Source: Prasinococcaceae sp. CCMP 1430 (lineage: Eukaryota > Prasinodermophyta > Palmophyllophyceae > Prasinococcales > Prasinococcaceae). Taken from it: 53,157 nucleotides of DNA. The notes beneath the pieces were generated by a model. It was not told where the DNA came from. It worked only from the letters and a program-made list of their open reading frames with translations, and did no database searches. Made by a program: the position numbers and the translations under genes. Location of the stretch: contig RQSC01000004.1 in assembly GCA_013416795.1 (NCBI GenBank), positions 500,854-554,010 of the forward strand, written 5' to 3'. Shown here piece after piece: positions 41,801 to 52,022 of this stretch (the first letter of the stretch is position 1; each line of letters starts with the position of its first letter).

Positions 41801-43395
41801 AATCGCCACACTCGCACGGTGCCCTCCACGTCCGTGGTGGCCAGCTGGCGCTGGTCGACGCTCCACGCCATGCCAACCACTGCACACGTGCCCGTACTCG
41901 GAGGCACCTCCCAACGCCGCTTCTTGCCCCACCACCAGCGCGCTCGCTCGTGCTCGCAGTGTCGGATGCGCGCTGGCGGAGAGCGCCGCAGGTCGTACAC
42001 GAGCACGTCGCCTTCGCTCGTCCCCACCGCCAGCAGGCGCCCAGTGGGAGAAGGACGCACGCAAGACACCTTGTGGCGCGAGCCAGCAGATATCGCAGAG
42101 GCGCCGCGCTTCCCGCGGTCCGTGGCGTAGAGCCGTACATTGGCCCAGAAGGCCCTTTCCGCCCCCTTCGCCACCTCCGTGTGCTTCTCCCTCGGCCAGT
42201 CAGGCGAGCGCAGCAGCGTGTCCTTCGAGTCAACGGCCATCGCGCCAAACATGCTGTGCCTGGCCGCTGAGCCATCACGCGCCGATTCGGTCGCGCCCTC
42301 CTCGCGCACGCGCTCCGCGTACCGGCGTCTGGCGCGCATCTCTGTCGCCATCGCAACCATGCCGCTGTGGAGCCGCTCGTGCACAATCACGCTCGCTTTG
42401 TCCTTGCGATCTCCGCGCGGCAGGCCCCCGAGCCCCCCGAGCTCCTCATCTGAGCTCTCCGACTCGCTGTCCTCGCTGTCGCTTTCGGATTCCTCCTCCG
42501 CAGTGAACAAGCTATCGTCCCACTGCTGGGCTCTCTCACGCGTGCGCGCACCGTCGAGCTCCATCGCGATCGCCAGCTCAAGGTCGCCCTCCACGTTCCC
42601 CTCCGAGGCAGCGGGAGCCGCCGCATCCGCGCCTGTGACGTCCGCACCTGCCACACCTCCTGCCCGCGCGAGCGTCCACATCTTCTCGGAGGCATCGCCT
42701 AAGGACGGGCCGGCCTCGAAGTTCGACAGCGCGGAGGCCGCCAGCAGGTTGACACCGAAGCTGACATGCGCCTGTGCGCCGGCGACTATCTCGGCGCGCG
42801 CGTTGCGCACAACCGTGATCACCTCCTCACGGATGAGCTCGTCGAGAAGCACGCCCGCCATGGCGTCGCGCCACTGATGCGCTCGCGCGCGCCAAGCCTT
42901 TCTGTCCTCGAGCGTTTGCTCCCGAGTGGGCTTCGCCTCGGAGACCTCCACCGCGCGGTCCACGATGCTCTCGAAAAGCACCGCCATGACGCGGGCGCGC
43001 ACGGGAAGCAGGTGCTCCGGGTAGGACTTGGGACCGAGCGAGCCGTCGTACGTCCGCTCTCGCGCCTCCACCGCGCGCTGGCGCCGTGCGGCCGTGAGAT
43101 CCGCGCGGCGGCGCGCGGCTTCGATCGCGCGCTCGTGCTCGTCCATTCCGCGTTGCAGGCTCGACACGTAGTGACCGATCTGCACGAGGTTCAGCGGGCC
43201 GTCGGGGAGCACCGGCGCGGGCGCGAGCAGCGCGCTGCTGTCTGCCTCACCCACGGGCGCGCCCGGCGCCACGTCCTCGTCCTCTTCGCTGTGCTGCGCC
43301 TGCCGCTCCTCGAGGTATTTCTTTTGCGTCTGCTGCCGCCTCAGCGAGCGGTGCCGCTTCTGCGTGCGCTTCGCGTTCCGCTGCATCGCCTCCAT
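38864..43395 (-). CDS. Large WD40-repeat protein, two exons
   Basis: Model: 43395-39249 and 39108-38864 (donor GTGGGCGG, acceptor GCTCGCGCAG, phase 1, 140-bp intron), 1463 residues. The N-terminus is coiled and basic (KRTQKRHRSLRRQQTQKKYLE). A Glu/Ser acidic patch follows, then WD blades such as CVRPSPTGRLLAVGTSEGD, VGMAWSVDQRQLATTDVEGT and VYIGFLPDSACMVSVDMDG, with long inserts that include a Lys/Gln helix and a Gly-rich basic loop. The second exon adds AEGFDVSAVTLALTQEG and a short polar tail. No family is recognised. Ciliary, vesicle and ribosome-biogenesis WD proteins with coiled tails are all possible. The frame continues open upstream of the chosen ATG, overlapping a plus-strand frame, so the start may be further up. 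Confidence 0.75.
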
Positions 43396-43610
43396 GACGG
43401 CGTCGCGTCGCGTCTCGAGCTCGAGGAGCGCGGCCTTTACGGCAGCCGAGGCGGATGCGCGCTCGGCGTCGCGCGCGCCAACGACGGACGCGACCACGCC
43501 CGCCGCGCCGTGGCCCGGCACGGCCCCCGCGGCCGCCACCGACCTCACGAAGCGCGCGCGCGGGGTGGTGCCCTGCAGCTGCCCCCGCGCCCGCCGCGCA
43601 GCCGCGCAGT

Positions 43611-43890
43611 CCCAGCTCGGCGAGGCACTCACCGAGCTCGTGCTGCGCCAGCTGTGCGTGCAGGGCGACATCTTCCTGTCGGAGGACTCGCGCCGCGCGT
43701 ACGCCGTCGCGCACCTGCAGGCCGTGCTCGCGTGGGCCTCGCCGCCCGCCGAGCTCGCGGCGGCGGCTGCCGCGAGCGCCCCAGGTGCCGAGGAAGAGCT
43801 GCGCTCGGCCACCGCGTGCCTGTGCGCGGCTGCTCGCCAGTGCGGGGCGGCGGCCGAGGCGGTTGACGCAGTGCTGGGCGCGGTCTTCCC

Positions 43891-43928
<38 letters not shown>

Positions 43929-44242
43929 GCGCGCTCGACGCGATGGCCGCGCTCGCTATAGAGTGCGCGCGTCACGGTGGCTGCGACTGGGAGCGCGAGG
44001 ACTGGTCGAGCGAGTGCTGCCAGGCGCTGCTCGAGGCGCTGGGCAACCTCGCGTCGCCGCCGCCGGTGCTCTTCGTGGGCATGCGCGGCGCGGGCGGCGG
44101 GGGCGGCGTCGCGTCGGCGCGCGCCAAGGCGGCCGCGTTCGCGGCGTTCGAGGGCTTCGTGGGCGCGAGCCTTGCGATGGCGGCGGCGGGTGCCGACGAG
44201 GATGAGGACGTGCACGAGGGCGCGGCCGCGCGCGTGGCCGCG
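43611..44242 (+). CDS. Unidentified protein fragment with a polyglutamine tract (partial)
   Basis: A protein-like frame follows a good acceptor (CCGCGCAG at about 43610): QLGEALTELVLRQLCVQGD, then Ala-rich helices, 12 glutamines, and a Gly-rich loop. It is lost at the N at 44243. The helical, Leu/Ala-rich character could suit an armadillo or HEAT-like protein, but no family is recognised. Its first exon would lie very close to, or overlap, the start of the WD40 gene on the other strand. It might be the 5' part of the sorting nexin gene just downstream, but the gap prevents a decision. Confidence 0.4.
43892..43927 (+). repeat. Pure (CAG)12 trinucleotide tract
   Basis: Twelve uninterrupted CAG units encode Gln in the fragment above. 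On the opposite strand they would read as Leu (CTG). Confidence 0.9.
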
Positions 44243-44341
44243 NGGGGGTGGAGGGGGAGGAGGAAGAAGGGGGAGGAGGAAGGGGGGACCGCGTTGTTCC
44301 TCCGCAGGTTAAGGGAGCCGCGGCCCTCCCTCCCGCGAAGG

Positions 44342-47300
44342 ATGCGGCCGGTGATGGCAGCGCCGACGCGAGCGGGCGCCGCGGGCGGCGGCGGCGCCGC
44401 GATCGCCACCGAAGGCGCCCAAAGGGCGAGCACGTGGTCCGAGTACTTGGCGGCGCTCTGGCGCTCGAACTCGGCGCAGCTGTGCGTGCTGTCGGCGGGG
44501 GTGGCGTACGCGCTCACGTGGGCGTCGGACAGCGCGCTGCTGAACGCGCCTGTCGCGCTCGCCGCCACGGTCGCCGCGGCCAGGCTCGTGTCGCGGGCGG
44601 ACAAGGCAGAGGAGCAGCGCGCCGCCGCCGCGGCGCTCGTGCAGCGCGCCGAGAAGGGTCTGGTCGCCGCCGGCGACGGCGCCGGCCCGGGCGCCGCGGG
44701 CGGCAATGCGACCACCGCCGCGTGGCAGGAGCGCCTCGATCCCGTGGAGGCAGAGGAAATCGAGGCCCTGGTGCGCGCCGTGGTGGACGAGTTCATCCGC
44801 AAGCTCTGGTGGGAGCAGTGGATGCCCGACCGCGCGTTCCCGCGCGAGACCGAGCGGCTGCTAGGCGCCATCATCGCCGAGGTCGTCGTGCGCGCGCGCG
44901 AGGTGAACATGGCCGCGCTGCTGCTGCGCGACGCCGTCGCCGTGGCGGGCGCGCAGCTGGAGTCCTTCCGCCAGGCGCGCGACGTGGCGCTCGGCCCGGC
45001 CGACTCCGCGACGGCCGGGCGGCTCGGCCACGCCGAGCGCTCGCGGCGCATCGCGCGCGCGCTCGCCGCGGGGGGCTCGCTGCATGTCGCGTCGCGCTCC
45101 AAGCGCGCAGAGCACGCGTACTTCGCGCACATCAGCGACGCCATGGTCACGCGCGTGCTGCCCGCGCAAGAGGGGTCGGTGCGCGTCCTTCGCCTGCTCT
45201 CGCGCGAGCTGCTGGCGACGACCGTCCTCACGCCTGTGCTCGGGGCGTGCACGCCCGCGGCCTTCACCTCGCTCCTGGCGAACGTGATCGCGTCGCGCAA
45301 GGAGGCGGGCAAGGCGGGCGTGCCCGGCGAGAGCGGCGCAGGCTACGGGTCGGCGGCGGCTCGCAGCGCCGGCCCGAGCCGCGCGCGTCCGGGTCGCCAC
45401 CGCCGCACCGAGAGCGACCCCGCTTTCTTGCGCCGCCAAGACGCCGAGCAGATGGACCTCGGTACGATGAGCCTCAGCGCCGTGCTCGGCGACGCCGAGG
45501 CGGACGACAGATTGAGTGCGCGCAGCGCCGTCGGCGAGGCCGCTCAGCCGGCGGGCAGCAGCGAGGCGGGCGCGCCGAGGTCGCCCTCGAAGCGAACGCA
45601 CACGCGGGTGGGATCCAATGCCGACGTGGACGCGCTTGTGGCCCAGTCCTTGCCTGACCTCTCGCGCGAGGGCAGTGCGACCGACCGCAGGTCTTCCAAA
45701 GCTATGTCCAGCTCGGTGCCATCGCTGCCCGCCGAGGGCGTGCTCGAGGCTGAGTACGTAGTGGTCGACGAGGACGACGACCCGCTGCGCGGCAGTGGCG
45801 TCGGCGTCGGCGGCACAGAATCACCACAGTCTGCGTCGGGCGGTGGCGACGCCTCCGCGGCCTCGCAGGCAGCGAGCCCGTCGGGCGGTCAGGACGGAGG
45901 TGATGTCTCGTCCTCGCATTCGGCGCCCGACGAATGCGAGGGCGAGCCACTGGCTGCGCTCACGGAAGCGGACCTGCGCGACGCATTCGTGCGGTCGCAT
46001 GTGAGCGTGAGCATTACCAGCTCGGTGATGCGCGAGGAAACTGGCGTGCGCATGCTTCAAAAGCCCGAGTACGTGGCCTACATCCTCACCGTGGCTGCCG
46101 AGGGCGCGTCTTGGACCGTAGAGCGGCGCTTTCGGCAATTCGAAGCGCTACACAAACGCATGCGCGACGTGCCTGCGTACGAAGGCATGGAGCTCCCACC
46201 GAAACGACGCATTCCCGGTCTGGGCAACACGGGCAAGGCCATCATTGGCGCTCGAAGGTGCGATTCGCGTCTGCCACACCGCGCCAGTCCCTGCGCTCCG
46301 TCGCGCGGCCGCGCGCGCGCCGCGGCGCCTGGCTTGGCTCGCCTGGCTGACGCACCTTGGCCTTGGGCGCGGCGGAATCGCAACGGACGTGGATGCACGC
46401 TTGCAGGTACCTGCTTGAGGCATACCTGGTCGAGCTTGTGTCTTCGCCGCGGCTCAAAGTGCACCCTGCCGTGGCGGAGTTTTTGTTGCCGGGCACGTCG
46501 TACGACCCCAGCGGCGACGGCCGCGCGCTGGCGGCGGCAGTGGTGGGGGGGGGCGCGGGACTGTCGGGCGCTGCAGGCGGTGCAGGCGCATCATCGCGGC
46601 GCACGCGCGCGCACAGCGCAGCCACCGCTGCTCAACCCTCCGCGTCTCAGCCCGTTCTGGACGGGCGGGGCAGCCTTGGCGACCGGGATCGTTTCGCGAG
46701 ATCTGACTCGGTGAATTCGAGGCTCTCGGGCACGCCCGAGCACGAGTCCGAATTGAGCACGGCGGAGTCGGGTGCGGCGACGGCCACAGCGCGTTCAACG
46801 CGGCCGCCAATCGCCGCGCCCTTGTCGACGCCGGCGCAGAGCTTCACGGCAGGTGGACGCGGCACCAGGCGCGAGCAGGACGGACGCCTGGTGCAGCGCG
46901 CCGCATCCACGAGGCCGACGCACGGGGAGCCGCCCGACGAGGCCGCGATGGTTGTGTCCGCCTCGCGCCAGCTGGATCACCTGTTCGGGCTGAGCGAGGG
47001 GCTGTACGAGTTTGCCAGCATAGTCTTCAACCTACGCGAGCGTGGGTGGCTGCGCCGACAAGTGGTATGGATCGCCAAGCAGCTCGTCGAAGTGGTCGCG
47101 GGCGAGGCGATGGAGGACGCGCTCTCCAGCGGCATGGACGCGTTGGCGTCCGCGGGCACGCGCGCATATCTGGTCAAGCTCATCCGCGAGACGGTGTGGC
47201 CAGGCGGCGTGTGGTACACCCTCGTGCCCTCGTACAAGGAACGCCTAGAGGAGAACACCTTCGCCGCCGAGATGGTCGTGCGCAAGGCGCTCCTGGATGA

Positions 47301-47580
47301 CCCACAGGTGCCCGACGCCCTGGTGAACCTGATAGGCAAGAAGAGCTGCCGGGCGGGATTACGGGACATACACCAGGCGATATCGAGCGAAGCATTCACG
47401 CGCCAGTTCAGCTTGAGCCTGTTCGAGGTGCTGCTCTGCCACCTCTTTCCTGAGCTCGAGCTGGTTGTCGACGCAGCCAAGGACGAGGCTGCTGACGTGC
47501 TCCGGGCCGAACAGGCGGAGGAGCGGCGTGCTGCCGCCACCGCCTCGGTGGACGCGGACGCGCAGCGCGCGCGCGATTGA
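44342..47580 (+). CDS. Sorting nexin of the PXA-PX-Nexin_C type, two exons
   Basis: Exons 44342-46257 and 46407-47580 (donor GTGCGATT, acceptor CTTGCAG, phase 2) give 1029 residues. A hydrophobic pair near residues 40-80 (CVLSAGVAYALTWAS ... APVALAATVAAA) would anchor it in a membrane. The PXA domain follows (about 135-320, with FIRKLWWEQWMPDRAFPRE), then a Ser/Gly-rich linker. Next is a PX domain (about 575-660) with WTVERRFRQFEALHKRM and PPKRRIPG, the phosphoinositide-binding loop. The C-terminal Nexin_C domain includes WLRRQVVWIAKQLVEVV. No RGS domain is seen between PXA and PX, so the order resembles SNX19 more than SNX13/14/25. These proteins tether ER to endosomes or lysosomes. The N at 44243 lies just upstream, so a longer 5' end is possible. 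The stop is 32 bp from the converging DDX46-like stop. Confidence 0.88.
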
Positions 47581-47612
47581 GATCCTACAGTGAGGCGTTC
47601 ACTGCCTTATTA

Positions 47613-50394
47613 TTACACTTGATACCGCCCCCCCACGGCATGGCCCGGCAGGCTCTGCTTGGCCACCTCCTCCTCGATGCGGCGCTTGATGTCGCTGCGG
47701 CAACGCCTGACTGACATTTCGCTCTTGCCCTCGATGAGGATGTACAGTTTGCGCTCGCCAGGTGGCACCTTCAGGCCTGGCTTGACGTAGACACCCTTGG
47801 GCGTGAGCGACACCTCGTGGTTGCGCTCCATCTCCATGAAGGCTTGCTTGTTGGTCACCGCGTACCGCGCGGGCTGGCTGAAGTCGTTGATCTCAATCTC
47901 CGACTGGAAGTGCCCGCGCAGCGAGGGGGGCGCCGCGTGATTCTGCGGCCCGACGGCACCGCCGAGGCGCAGGCTGAGTGACTTGGCCGTTTCGCTCGCC
48001 TTGAGCACGATGGCGTTCTGCGTCCCGGCCACCACCAGTTGTTGCTTGGCCATGGCCTCGGCCGCAGCCTTGGCGGCCGCCTGCGCCGCGGCGCGCTGCG
48101 CGGCGGTCACGCCCGGCGCGTCGCCAGTCCCACTTCCGCCCGCCGTCGAGCTCGAGGGAGCAGCAACGGCGTCGCGCACGCCCAGGCCCGCCGCGATGGG
48201 CTTCAGCACCCCCTTCTCCTTGGCAGCCTTGGAGTTGGCCTCCGCCTTGGCGATGAGCATCTGGGCGTGCTGCTTGGCGCGGTCACGCGCGGCCTCCTCT
48301 GCCGTCTTGACCACGCCATCATCCTCCGAGTCCGACGAATCGCTGTCGGCGCCGTCGCCCGCACCGTCGCCAAACTGCTTGGCCTGCGCCTTGCGCTTCT
48401 TGCTGCCCTTGTCGGCCTCCTCCTTGTCGAAGCGGAAGCCCTTGCCACCGAAGCCAGAGCCCGCGGTGCTGGCCGTGCCCAGAAGCAGCCTCTGCTTCTG
48501 CTGGTAGTTGAGCGCGCGAAGGCCGAGCGGTATGTGCTGGCCACTCTGCTCGAGCGCCTTGATTATGTCGTTCGCGTAGTGCGACTCATCGGTGCCAATG
48601 AACGTGTACGCAGTGCCCTTGTTGCCCGCGCGGCCCGTCCGCCCGACGCGGTGCACGTAGTCCTCCATGTGCGACGGCGTGTCGTAATTGATGACCAGAC
48701 GGCATCCGGGCACGTCCAGGCCGCGGGCGCACACAGACGTGGCCACGATCATGTTGCACACGTCGCTCTTGAAGTCCGCGATGGTCGTGTCGCGGTCGGC
48801 CTGCTCCTGGCCGCCGTGCAGGCTGAGGCACGGGTAGCCCGCGCGCAGGAGGTCCTGGAAGAGCTTGGCACACCTGTCCTGGGAGTGCACAAAGATGATC
48901 ACCTTGCCCAGCTCGAACCACTCGCCGAGGAGCTCGAGTGTGCGCAGGAACCTGTCCTCCTCTGGCCGCACCTCTACGTGCTGGTCGATGTCGCGATTGA
49001 CCACGGACCTGCCGCCCACCAGAATCTCCAGCGGACTGCTGAGCGCCTCCTTGGCGAGCAGCTCGACCTGCCTGGGGAAAGTGGCGGAGAACATGACGGT
49101 CTGGCGGTCGGGGCGCGTGTTTTGTATGATCTTGGTGATCTGCGGCGCGAAACCCATGTCGAAGCACCTGTCTGCCTCGTCGAGAACCAGGAAGCTCACA
49201 CGGCCCAGGTTGGTGACCTTGCCGCCGCCGGCGGTGAGGATGTCGATGAAGCGCCCTGGCGTGGCCACGACGATCTCGCAGCCCGCCTTCATGGCAGAGA
49301 TCTGCGCACCGATTGGGCTGCCGCCGTACGCGGCCACCACGCGCAGGTTCACCGCGCGCGCGAAGCGCCGCGTGTCCTCGTAAATCTGCCGCGTGAGCTC
49401 GCGCGTGGGCGCCATCACCAGCCCCACCATGCCCTCGCCCTGCGCCAGCGGGCGCTGGTCCATCACGTGGCGCAGCATTGGGAGCACGAATGCCAGCGTC
49501 TTGCCCGAGCCCGTCTTCGCGATGCCTATGCAGTCGCGCCCGCTCATGATGGCGGGCAGTGCTTGCGCCTGGATGGCCGTCGGCTTCTCGAACGCCAGCT
49601 TTTTGAGGACACCGAGGATGCGGTCGCTGAGGCCGCACTGGTACCAGCTGCGGATGGGGCACGGCGCGCCCTTGCCGCGCACGCGGATCTCGAGCTCCTC
49701 CTTGAGCGCGGCGCGCGCCTCGGCGCCCATGCGCTTGAGCTCTGGCGCCTCGATGTACAGATCCTTCCGAATGGGCTCGTACGCGACCGCGGCGTGGTCG
49801 ACGCGCGCCATCCTGTCCGACTTGGAGCGCTGGGTGGTCAGCCGCTTCGCCCACTCGGCGTCGGTCTCCTCCTTGGCGGCGCGTCGCGCCGCCTCCTCGT
49901 CCTCGCTGTCTGAGTCCGCCCCGTCCCCGAATCGGCTCAGCGGAAGCTCACGCCCACCTGCGCCGCTCGCACCGCCGCCGCCCTTCCCCCCGCCCGTGCC
50001 GCTCGCACCGTTCGGGGGCGCACCCTCCTTCTCTCTGTCCTCCAGGCGCTGCACCTCGGGCATCACCTCAGCGGCCATGAAAGCGTCGAGCGGATCGACC
50101 TCGTCGTCGGCTGCGGGCTGCTGCTGCGCGGCTTCCGCGCCAGCGCCGGGCGCCGGGGCAGGCGCGCTGCCGCCGTCGTCGTCTGCGAACCCCGGCGGGA
50201 GGCGCTGCTTGGGCGCCTCCTCAGCGAACAACGACGCGGGCCTGCGCGCCCCTGCGCCGCTGCCGCCGCCGCTGCCACCGCCAGCAGCGCCCGCACCGCC
50301 GCCGCTCCCCCCCGCGGCGGCGCCGGCACCGCCGAACGCGAACGCCGGCGCGCCGAACTTAATCGGCGCCGGCTTGGCCTGCGATGGGGACGCC
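47613..50394 (-). CDS. DDX46/Prp5-like spliceosomal DEAD-box helicase (N-terminus cut by N)
   Basis: Prp5/DDX46 remodels U2 snRNP at branch-site recognition. The helicase core has the PIRSWYQCGL Q-motif region, AKTGSGKT, APTREL, ATPGRFID, DEAD, SAT, IIFVHSQDRC, TSVCARGLDVPG and HRVGRTGRAG. Diagnostic for this subfamily is the C-terminal KH-like block (EIEINDFSQPARYAVTNKQA ... GERKLYILIEGKSEMSVRRC ... IKRRIEEEV). The N-terminal part is Ala/Gly/Pro-rich low complexity with an acidic SDSEDEEA patch. The N at 50395 lies inside this N-terminal region, and upstream of it no ATG is found in frame up to a GTG at 50444. The start is therefore unknown and the RS-like head of other DDX46 proteins is not seen. 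Confidence 0.92.
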
Positions 50395-50830
50395 NGCTCG
50401 CGCCGCGCCCCACGGCGCCCCTCCTCGTCCCTCTCGGCCCCCACACCCCGCCGCCCGCTCCGCGCGTCCCGGCGCGGGCTCTGGCGCGGGCGCCGCTAGC
50501 TAGGGCGCGCGCCTCCCGCCCGTGCCGCGGCACCGGCACATCAAAAACTGCCGCCGGCCCCTTTCCCCCCGCGACCGCCGTCGTCATCCCCAGTCTCATC
50601 CTCGGGCTGTCCCGGGTACCAGCGATGGTACCATGATGGTACTGGGACTGGTTGACAGGATTCAAACCCAAACGTGCCCTCCGCCAAAACTGGATGAAAA
50701 GTGCACTCTTCACCCAAAACTAGACCCTACAAACACTTTGATGACCGTAAATGCGCCATAACGCGGGGCTCCGGGAGGCGCCCCGGGGTCGCGGGCGGGG
50801 CCATGCAAGACAATCTGTTTTTTTTTTTTT
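50395..50830. other. Intergenic region next to an assembly N
   Basis: It contains the single N (50395), Pro/Gly-coding-like GC-rich DNA, then a less GC-rich part (50620-50760) with repeated GGTAC words (near 50616, 50627 and 50637). No gene is seen. It should include the 5' end of the DDX46-like gene. Confidence 0.35.
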
Positions 50831-50832
50831 TT
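50818..50832 (-). repeat. A15 run (T15 on plus) joined to the stop codon
   Basis: Fifteen T on the plus strand (50818-50832). On the gene strand it reads as an acceptor CAG followed by TAA and then A-residues. Confidence 0.7.
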
Positions 50833-52022
50833 ACTGTGTGTGCGTGCAGGACGCCGAGCAGTTTACTGCGAGAGCGGGCGCGTTCGCGAGGGCGGTGGCA
50901 TGGCGCCGTCAGCCGGTGTCGAGCGCGACAGGCCCCATCGGTGGGCGCGCGGCGGCTCCGCGCCGGCGCAGTCTCGGGCGGGGCGCGGCACGCGCTCGCG
51001 TGCACGCTCGTGCACTCTCGCGCTCCAACGGCGCCGCGCGCCGCCCGATCACGTACCATTCCGTAGTCGTCGCCGAAGCAGTAGTCGTCCTCCGACTCGG
51101 ACTCCGGGAAGCACTTCTTGCTGCGCAGGTAGGTGAACGCGCCCGCAAGGCCGGTGTCCTTGAGCTTGATGGGGAAGGTGATGCCCGGCTTGCCCTTCAC
51201 GACGAAGGCGCCCTTGGTCTCGCAAATGCCCGGCAGCACCTCGGTGGCGTCCGGCTCGTTGATGAACGCCACCACGCTCTCAACCCACTCCTTGCAGTTG
51301 ATCTTCTCCACGAGCTCCTTGGGCACGTGCGCAACCACCGCCAGCTGATCGTTCGACGCGCTGAAGATCATCTTGCCGATGTGGCCCGAGCCGCCCTTGC
51401 GCTCCTCCGCGTCGGGCTCGACCTCGACGTTCATGGCGTCCATCGCCATCTGCAGCAGCTCGATGTCGCCCTCGGACTTCTCGAGGGTCGTGCAGAAGAA
51501 CTGGAATGGAGTGTGGCGGACGGGCGGATGGATGGGAGGGTCGGACGCGCGCGCCCGCGGCGATGTCAGCGGCGAGCGAGGGGCGCGCCAAGTGCGGTCC
51601 GCGGGCGGCGCGAGCGCGCTTGGGCGCCGGGCGCGCGCGCGCGCTCGGTACGCACCTCCATGCCCAGCGTCATCTCGGCCGCGCCCGCGATGTCGACGGC
51701 CTTCTTGCCGCCCTCCTTCTTCGCGTCCTTGACCTGCTTGGCGCGCTTCTCCTCAGCCGTGGGCTCCTTCTTCTCCTTCTTGGGGGGGGGCGCCTTCTTC
51801 TCCTTCTTCTCCTTCTTGGGCTGCTCCTTCTTGGGCTGCTCCTTCTTGCCGGCCGCGGCGGGCGCCGATGCGCCGGTCACGCCAGCGGGCGTGCCCGGGA
51901 AGGCCTTGGCAAGCAGCGCGGCGACGTGCGAGTACCAGCGCGCGGCGTTGGGCGTCGCCGACGCGTCGGGCGCGGCGCCGACGGCCACGAAGACGTCGAG
52001 GTCGTCCTGCGAGGCCTGGAAG
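50831..52022 (-). CDS. Translation-associated protein: EF1B-like GST-C segment, Lys-rich linker, unassigned C-terminal domain (partial 5')
   Basis: Exons found: 52022-51656, 51500-51057, and a last exon that starts with the stop codon TAA at 50833-50831. Donors are GTGCGTAC and GTACGTGA; acceptors are CTCGCAG, TTCCAG and CACACAG. The first visible part (FQASQDDLDVFVAVGA ... NAARWYSHVAALL) matches the GST-C-like N-terminus of elongation factor 1-beta and related synthetase-complex proteins. A lysine-rich linker (KKEQPKKEKKEKKAPPPKK) follows. Instead of the EF1B exchange domain, it continues with EGDIELLQMAMDAMN, ERKGGSGHIGKMIFSAS and FPIKLKDTGLAGAFTYLRS, and an acidic end (ESESEDDYCFGDDYGM). 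This domain is somewhat like alanyl-tRNA synthetase C-terminal sequence, but I cannot assign it firmly. The first exon with the ATG was not found. Confidence 0.6.

Noticed and set aside
40723-42270. 515-codon plus-strand frame inside the WD40 gene
   Set aside because: Antisense shadow. The WD40 frame has recognisable repeats and this one has none.
50610-50660. Small inverted repeat or transposon end (repeated GGTAC words)
   Set aside because: The words are short and not arranged as clear terminal repeats, and no transposase-like frame or target duplication is seen.
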